From the NCBI GenBank assembly GCA_964433135.1, contig CAYSQW010000011.1:1-64000 (forward strand): a DNA stretch of 64,000 bases, written 5' to 3'. Shown here one piece after another: positions 59,338-64,000 of this stretch. A program made the position numbers and the translations under genes. The DNA is from CAYSQW01 sp964433135 (lineage in GTDB: Bacteria; Acidobacteriota; Aminicenantia; Aminicenantales; Aminicenantaceae). The notes beneath the pieces are model-generated. The model was given only the letters and a program-made list of their open reading frames with translations. It ran no database searches and was not told the origin of the DNA. The stretch's first letter is position 1. Each line of letters opens with the position of its first letter.

Positions 59338-61740
59338 ATGGTGTTCATAAATTATTTAAAGACCGCTGTCAGAAGTATGAGTCGACAGAAGATCTATTCG
59401 TTGATAAATATCATGGGCTTGGCGATCGGGATGACCATGGCGATCTTAATATTGTCATGGGTTCGAGATGAATACAAGTATGATCGATTCCATCACCATG
59501 CCGGCCGCATCTATCGCGTTTCGCAGTTTTTCTCCCGTGGGGGGCTTACAACAAAGGTGGCCGATACACCGGCCGTTCTTGCCGAGACCCTGATGCTGGA
59601 ATGTCCCGAGGTTGAATGGGCAACCAGCGTGAGGGGAGAAAGCAGCGGTGAGCTGGTTGCCTATGGTGATGAGAAATTCCACGAAACCGGAATCGGGATC
59701 ACGGACAATCTGTTCTTTAAGGTTTTTTCGTTTCCTTTCGTTGAAGGGAATCCGGAAACCGCACTGGCATTACCGGGAACCGTGGCGCTCTCCCAAAGGA
59801 CGGCAAAAAGATATTTTGATGATTCGGAACCGCTGGGCCGGACATTGAATTTTTACGGCAAAGATTTTATCGTCACCGGAGTCTTTCAGGACATGCCTCA
59901 TCATTCTCACTTTCATTTTGATCTGCTTTGTTCGAAGGCCTCTTTCGAAAGGTATACCTCGCCAAGGTGGGAAATGAGTCAGTTCAAGACCTATCTGATG
60001 ATGCATGATAGCGGCGGGGTTGAATCCCTTCAGGCGAGGCTTAATGAAATCGCCGCTACCCGGATGTTTGGAGACGGGTATGCGGCCTGGGCCGCCAAGG
60101 GGAATTCAAAGACTCTTCCGCTCCAAAAATTAACGGATATTCATCTCCAATCCGATCTGAAATATGAATTCGAGGAAAATGGAAACAGTTTGTATGTTCG
60201 TTTCTTCATGGTGATTGCGGTTTTTATTCTATGGATCGCCGTGATCAATTATATAAATCTGTCTACGGCCCGGTCGGCGGGACGTGCCCGGGAGGTGGGA
60301 ATCCGAAAAACAGTAGGTTCCACGCGTGTGATGTTGATACGCCGGTTTCTATTCGAATCAGTATTGACTTCATGTGCGGCTCTGACGATGACTTTTGTAC
60401 TCATCCAATCGGCGCTGCCTGCTTTTCGCATGCTGGTAGGAAAGTCCTGGCTTGTGACGCCCTATCAGGAACAGCCTTTATTGATACCGGGGCTCATTAT
60501 GGCGGCGGTTATGATCGGTGTCTTATCCGGACTCTATCCCGCATTCATCCTCTCGGCATTCAAGCCCATTGCCGTGCTCCGCGGATCATCGGGCGGAGGC
60601 ATGAAGAGCTCCCGCTTTCGTAACGGACTCGTCGTTTTTCAGTTCACATTATCTGTTTTTCTCCTGACCGGGACCCTTATTGTTCAGAAACAAATGGATT
60701 ATGTCCGCAAAAAGGATTTAGGATTCAACAAGGAACGGGTCATTGTTCTTAAGACGCTGGGACAAGTTAGAAACAAACTTCCGGTCTTAAAGGAGACGCT
60801 CCTTCAGAATCCGGAAATCCAGGCCGTATCGGCTTCATCAACCCTGCCCGGAAAAGAGTTTGATTATGTTGGATTCCATGTGGAGGGCACCAACGACAGC
60901 TGGCCCGGAACGAACTGTATCGCCGCTGATGCTCATTTTATCGAAGTCATGGATGCGGAAATGGTCCGGGGGCGTTACTTCTCAAAAGAGTTTATGACCG
61001 ATGGACGGGCGCTTGTTCTCAATGAAAGCAAGGTACGTGAAATCGGGGCGGATGATGTTTTCGAAAAAGGAATTCGGATCGGCGGTATGGGGAACGAGCC
61101 GTTTCATGTGATTGGAATTATGAAGGATATTCATTATGAGCCTCTGCATGAACCCGTGAAATCGCTGGGAATCGTTATGTTGGGGGGAGCGTGTACGTGG
61201 CCTGAGAGCTTCATCTCGATTCGGATCCGCTCCAAGAATATTCATGACACTCTTGGTGGTATCAGAAAGATTTGGGAAGAGGTGGTTCCCGGTGTGCCCT
61301 TCCAGTTCACGTTTCTGGATTCGATCACCAGTGATCAATATCGAAATGAAATCAGAACGGAACGGGTTTTTGCCGTCTTCACGCTCTTCGCGGTTTTCGT
61401 GGCTTGTATCGGATTGTTGGGATTGGCCTCATTCGCCACGCAGCAGCGAACCCGGGAATTTGGTATCCGGAAGGTGCTGGGTGCTTCCGGAAAGCGCCTT
61501 GTTCTCATGCTGTCGGGAGAATTCGTCAGATGGGTGGTCCTTGCCAATGTAATCGCCTGGCCGATGGTTTATTATGTCATGTCAAAATGGCTGAATAATT
61601 TTGCTTATCGAGCCGGGATCGGAATTCTGCCGTTTATTTTATCCGGTTTCATCATGTTCATCATCACCGGTTTGACGGTGAGTTATCATGTCATAAGAGC
61701 TGCCGGGATGAATCCGGTTGAGAGTTTGAAGTGTGAATAA
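59338..61740 (+). CDS. FtsX/MacB-like ABC transporter permease (third copy, no PadR)
   Basis: 800-residue relative of the two PadR-coupled permeases, but without the N-terminal prefix: it starts MVFINYLKTAVRSMSRQKIY, directly before the first helix (INIMGLAIGMTMAILILSWV). The last core has LFAVFVACIGLLGLASFATQ and REFGIRKVLGASGKRLVLML, and the chain ends VESLKCE. AGGAGG is one base from ATG 59338 and four bases from GTG 59341, so GTG may be the true start. No regulator or ATPase gene is adjacent. An S41 peptidase gene follows after about 205 nt. Confidence 0.87.
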   Translation: MVFINYLKTAVRSMSRQKIYSLINIMGLAIGMTMAILILSWVRDEYKYDRFHHHAGRIYRVSQFFSRGGLTTKVADTPAVLAETLMLECPEVEWATSVRGESSGELVAYGDEKFHETGIGITDNLFFKVFSFPFVEGNPETALALPGTVALSQRTAKRYFDDSEPLGRTLNFYGKDFIVTGVFQDMPHHSHFHFDLLCSKASFERYTSPRWEMSQFKTYLMMHDSGGVESLQARLNEIAATRMFGDGYAAWAAKGNSKTLPLQKLTDIHLQSDLKYEFEENGNSLYVRFFMVIAVFILWIAVINYINLSTARSAGRAREVGIRKTVGSTRVMLIRRFLFESVLTSCAALTMTFVLIQSALPAFRMLVGKSWLVTPYQEQPLLIPGLIMAAVMIGVLSGLYPAFILSAFKPIAVLRGSSGGGMKSSRFRNGLVVFQFTLSVFLLTGTLIVQKQMDYVRKKDLGFNKERVIVLKTLGQVRNKLPVLKETLLQNPEIQAVSASSTLPGKEFDYVGFHVEGTNDSWPGTNCIAADAHFIEVMDAEMVRGRYFSKEFMTDGRALVLNESKVREIGADDVFEKGIRIGGMGNEPFHVIGIMKDIHYEPLHEPVKSLGIVMLGGACTWPESFISIRIRSKNIHDTLGGIRKIWEEVVPGVPFQFTFLDSITSDQYRNEIRTERVFAVFTLFAVFVACIGLLGLASFATQQRTREFGIRKVLGASGKRLVLMLSGEFVRWVVLANVIAWPMVYYVMSKWLNNFAYRAGIGILPFILSGFIMFIITGLTVSYHVIRAAGMNPVESLKCE

Positions 61741-61945
61741 TATCGGCGCAAGCGATTTCGCCCATTTTGCATCGAAATTCGGGGATGGGGAATTCCCGCT
61801 TCGATTTGAATGAAAAAATCCGTTTGTGATATAAATCATAATGGATTGCTTCTGATCGATAGGGATTCCGTAAAGATCCACGCAGGGTCGGTTATGATAT
61901 GCGATGATGCCTGAGCGTGATCCGCATATATGGGGGCAAATACCG

Positions 61946-63370
61946 ATGAGAAAAATATTTGCCGTATGCATGATGCTTCTTTTGGTTGGTTCGATCCACC
62001 CCCGGACGGGGATAACAACTCTCGAGTATTTCATGCTGAACACCGTGCTTCTCCCCGAATCCGTTGAGATCCACCCGGATAGCACTGACGTCAAAAAGAT
62101 GATGAAGAGAATGCGGGGTCCCTCCGAATTGAAAGAGAAGTACGAGGCAAAGGAGCTGCGGGAGGACTTCCTGCAGTTCCGCGGACACATCGAAGAGGTT
62201 CATCCCTACCCCTATGCTTTTACCTCCAGGGAATCCTTCGATGCATCATTCCGTGCGCGATATAAAGAGATCGACGGTCCCATGTCGCTGCGGGAATTCT
62301 ACTGTCTGCTGGCGCCCCTCAAAGGAATGATCGGGGATGGGCACGCCCATCTGGATTACCCGGAAGAATACCGGCGCACCGTGCAGAATCATAAGTTCCC
62401 CCTGATCTTGAGCTTTCTCCAGGACGGATGCTTTGTGCGGAAAGATCTGCACGAGGAGCCCTCTCTTCCCCTTTTCAGCGAGATCCTGTCCATCGACGGG
62501 ATTGGGATCGAAAGCATCGAGGAGACGCTGCGATCGGAGATAGGAGCCGACGGGCACAACCGGTTTTTTAAAAAATCAGCACTGGAGAACTGTTTTCAGT
62601 ATTATTACGCCAATCATTACGGCGCGCCCATGGAATTCCGGATCGAATACCGGGCGCCTGGGAGCGACGACATCTGGGAAGTCGTGATCCCGGCCATACC
62701 CTGCGCCGGTATTAATTATTCCAATAGGGAATCCAGGGATCTGGATGTTCAGGTCTTCCCGGATAGAGACACCGCTGTTTTGACCATCGACTCCTTCAGC
62801 TATTACGGGGATCGGAATAAAATCTTTTTTGATTTCGTCGATGACGCCTTCACCCGGATCAATGAAGGAGGGATCGGAAACGTCGTTCTCGACCTGAGGG
62901 GGAACGGCGGGGGAGACCCGTTCTGCGCAAGCTATCTGTGGGCCTATATCGAAAACGAGCCCCAGCCTTATTTCTCCAAGCAGTACGGGAAATATGCCGA
63001 ACTGGCGAAACCCATAAAGCGGGCGGTCTTCCCCTTTGGCGGAAGGCTCTTCATCCTTACGGACGGAAGCAACTTTTCCACCACGGGGCATTTCTGCGTT
63101 CTGGTCCGATACTATGGCCGGGCCGTCTTCGTCGGAACGGAGACCGGGAGCGCGTATACCTGCAACGCGGCGGTCAAAGTGTTTACGCTCAAGAACACGG
63201 GGATCGGCCTCAAACTGGCCACCGGAAGCTACGCCGCCGCAGTCGACGGATTTCCCAGGGATCGCGGCATTATCCCCGACCATATCGTTGAACCGACCAT
63301 TGAAGATTTGAAAAACGGTCGGGATCCGGTTATGGATTATGCTTTTAAGTTTATCGAAAACAGGAATTAG
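61946..63370 (+). CDS. S41-family serine peptidase, exported
   Basis: Tail-specific-protease-type enzyme of 474 aa from ATG 61946, which begins a signal-like MRKIFAVCMMLLLVGS. The catalytic fold is at the C-terminus: NVVLDLRGNGGGDPF, RLFILTDGSNFSTTGHFCVL with the Ser nucleophile region, FVGTETGSAYTCNAAV and RGIIPDHIVEPT. The middle (GMIGDGHAHLDYPEEYR) resembles the S41 DGH motif. No clear PDZ domain was recognised. A longer start at 61904 adds residues unlike a signal peptide. It converges on the DUF1579 gene. Confidence 0.87.
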   Translation: MRKIFAVCMMLLLVGSIHPRTGITTLEYFMLNTVLLPESVEIHPDSTDVKKMMKRMRGPSELKEKYEAKELREDFLQFRGHIEEVHPYPYAFTSRESFDASFRARYKEIDGPMSLREFYCLLAPLKGMIGDGHAHLDYPEEYRRTVQNHKFPLILSFLQDGCFVRKDLHEEPSLPLFSEILSIDGIGIESIEETLRSEIGADGHNRFFKKSALENCFQYYYANHYGAPMEFRIEYRAPGSDDIWEVVIPAIPCAGINYSNRESRDLDVQVFPDRDTAVLTIDSFSYYGDRNKIFFDFVDDAFTRINEGGIGNVVLDLRGNGGGDPFCASYLWAYIENEPQPYFSKQYGKYAELAKPIKRAVFPFGGRLFILTDGSNFSTTGHFCVLVRYYGRAVFVGTETGSAYTCNAAVKVFTLKNTGIGLKLATGSYAAAVDGFPRDRGIIPDHIVEPTIEDLKNGRDPVMDYAFKFIENRN

Positions 63371-63406
63371 CCGGCTGTATCGGGTGACGTGGCGCGGTGA
63401 TCCAGG

Positions 63407-63985
63407 TTACGGTTTTTTCCGCGTGTACTTTGTTTCGACGGCCTTGCCTTCTTGCCCGTTCGGCAGCACGTTATACGCGGTCATAATGAGATGATCTTGG
63501 TCGATCAATTCGTACACGGTCTTCCAGCCCCAAGGAAGCTGATCGGTGCCGACCGCATATTCACCGACAACGACAAATCCCGTCGTGGTGGGATCGCCCT
63601 CCGAGAACATGATCCCGTAATTCATGTGGAAGTCATCCACCCAGGATATCTGAAACTTTTTCTTTACGGAATTGAATGCGATCGTCTCCTCTCCTGTCCG
63701 GGGCTTTCCCTGAAGTTCCCCCGTATAGGTATGACGCAGGAAGCGCCCGTCGAGAATGAACTCGAATACACCCTTCACCTTTGACTCGTCGGCGAGTTCG
63801 CCTGGGCGAAACCAGGTGCGGCAGGTCCCCTCCCAGTCACCGGCGAGGGATTCGAGGAAAGCCTGCTCTTGGGGTGTCCCTTGACTGTTTTTCATTTGAT
63901 CCTCCACGGAGTCACGAGCGGATGCCGTCATCCCAAGGGCGAAGATCACGCCTATTGCCGTGCCGAAGATTTTATGTGTTTTCAT
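63407..63985 (-). CDS. DUF1579-family secreted protein
   Basis: 192 aa with signal peptide (KIFGTAIGVIFALGMTASAR). The mature part shows the DUF1579 pattern: FLESLAGDWEGTCRTWFRPG, a run of antiparallel beta strands (VFEFILDGRFLRHTYTGE, ETIAFNSVKKKFQISWVD) and an end YELIDQDHLIMTAYNV. The fold is probably a lipocalin-like barrel; the biochemical role is unknown. The start at 63985 lies 15 nt from the window edge, so its promoter is outside. Confidence 0.87.
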   Translation of the reverse strand: MKTHKIFGTAIGVIFALGMTASARDSVEDQMKNSQGTPQEQAFLESLAGDWEGTCRTWFRPGELADESKVKGVFEFILDGRFLRHTYTGELQGKPRTGEETIAFNSVKKKFQISWVDDFHMNYGIMFSEGDPTTTGFVVVGEYAVGTDQLPWGWKTVYELIDQDHLIMTAYNVLPNGQEGKAVETKYTRKKP

Positions 63986-64000
63986 GGAATGCGGATTTCC

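Noticed and set aside
1..64000. CRISPR arrays, tRNA or rRNA genes, insertion sequences, prophage
   Set aside because: No regular direct repeats, no cloverleaf with a T-loop, and no transposase, integrase or phage proteins were found on either strand.

Overview
This is a chromosomal window of about 54% GC by eye. It reads like an anaerobic or facultatively anaerobic member of the Acidobacteriota, perhaps an Aminicenantia-type lineage. That placement is inferred from several features together: a TIGR03436-type 'Acidobacterial' VWA protein, PadR regulators fused translationally to orphan FtsX/MacB-like permeases, paired secreted M28 peptidases, NrfHA, a pyruvoyl arginine decarboxylase, and many envelope lipoproteins. 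No rRNA, tRNA, CRISPR array, phage or complete insertion sequence was recognised. A run of ten N bases at 53243-53252 shows that the sequence is a scaffold, and several broken genes lie near it or at homopolymers.

Layout. 1-12 kb: RND efflux pump (5' end outside the window), membrane AraC regulator, patatin lipase, VWA/OmpA lipoprotein pair, PadR plus permease, and a FadL-type porin with a strong terminator. 12.5-18 kb: a compact polyamine operon (speE, pyruvoyl arginine decarboxylase, speD) divergent from ornithine carbamoyltransferase, then an ArsR/DUF5714-like pair and a diacylglycerol kinase. 18-22.5 kb: amidohydrolase, two flavodoxin-fold reductases and an SDR. 22.5-27.1 kb: the most interesting locus, MarR-eanB-eanA-sufS-sufE. 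This looks like the oxygen-independent ergothioneine pathway coupled to its own cysteine desulfurase and SufE sulfur relay.

27-41 kb: GH36 alpha-galactosidase (signal peptide cut off by a frameshift at a G7 run), a sodium symporter with a 31-residue membrane companion, catalase, and two 707-codon M28 peptidases that flank a more AT-rich PadR/permease cassette. 41-50 kb: methyltransferase, a clan CD (C25-like) cysteine peptidase lipoprotein, small membrane protein, two aminotransferases around an Lrp/AsnC regulator, and an apparently metal-site-dead M24-like lipoprotein. 50-57 kb: nrfHA nitrite reductase, a damaged HEAT/SnoaL region around the assembly gap, flavodiiron protein, cupin, a broken Cys-rich small gene, and a winged-helix Fe-S protein with a CCCCSCCC cluster. 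57-64 kb: second amidohydrolase, third orphan permease, S41 peptidase and a DUF1579 protein.

Recurring themes are thiol and oxidative or nitrosative stress handling (ergothioneine locus, catalase, flavodiiron protein, NrfHA), secreted proteolysis, and envelope transport. Regulatory DNA is unusually legible: a MarR-type 14-bp palindrome sits exactly between a -35 and a -10 element, two strong promoters lie 6-8 nt from start codons (leaderless mRNAs), and several long inverted repeats sit in intergenic DNA.
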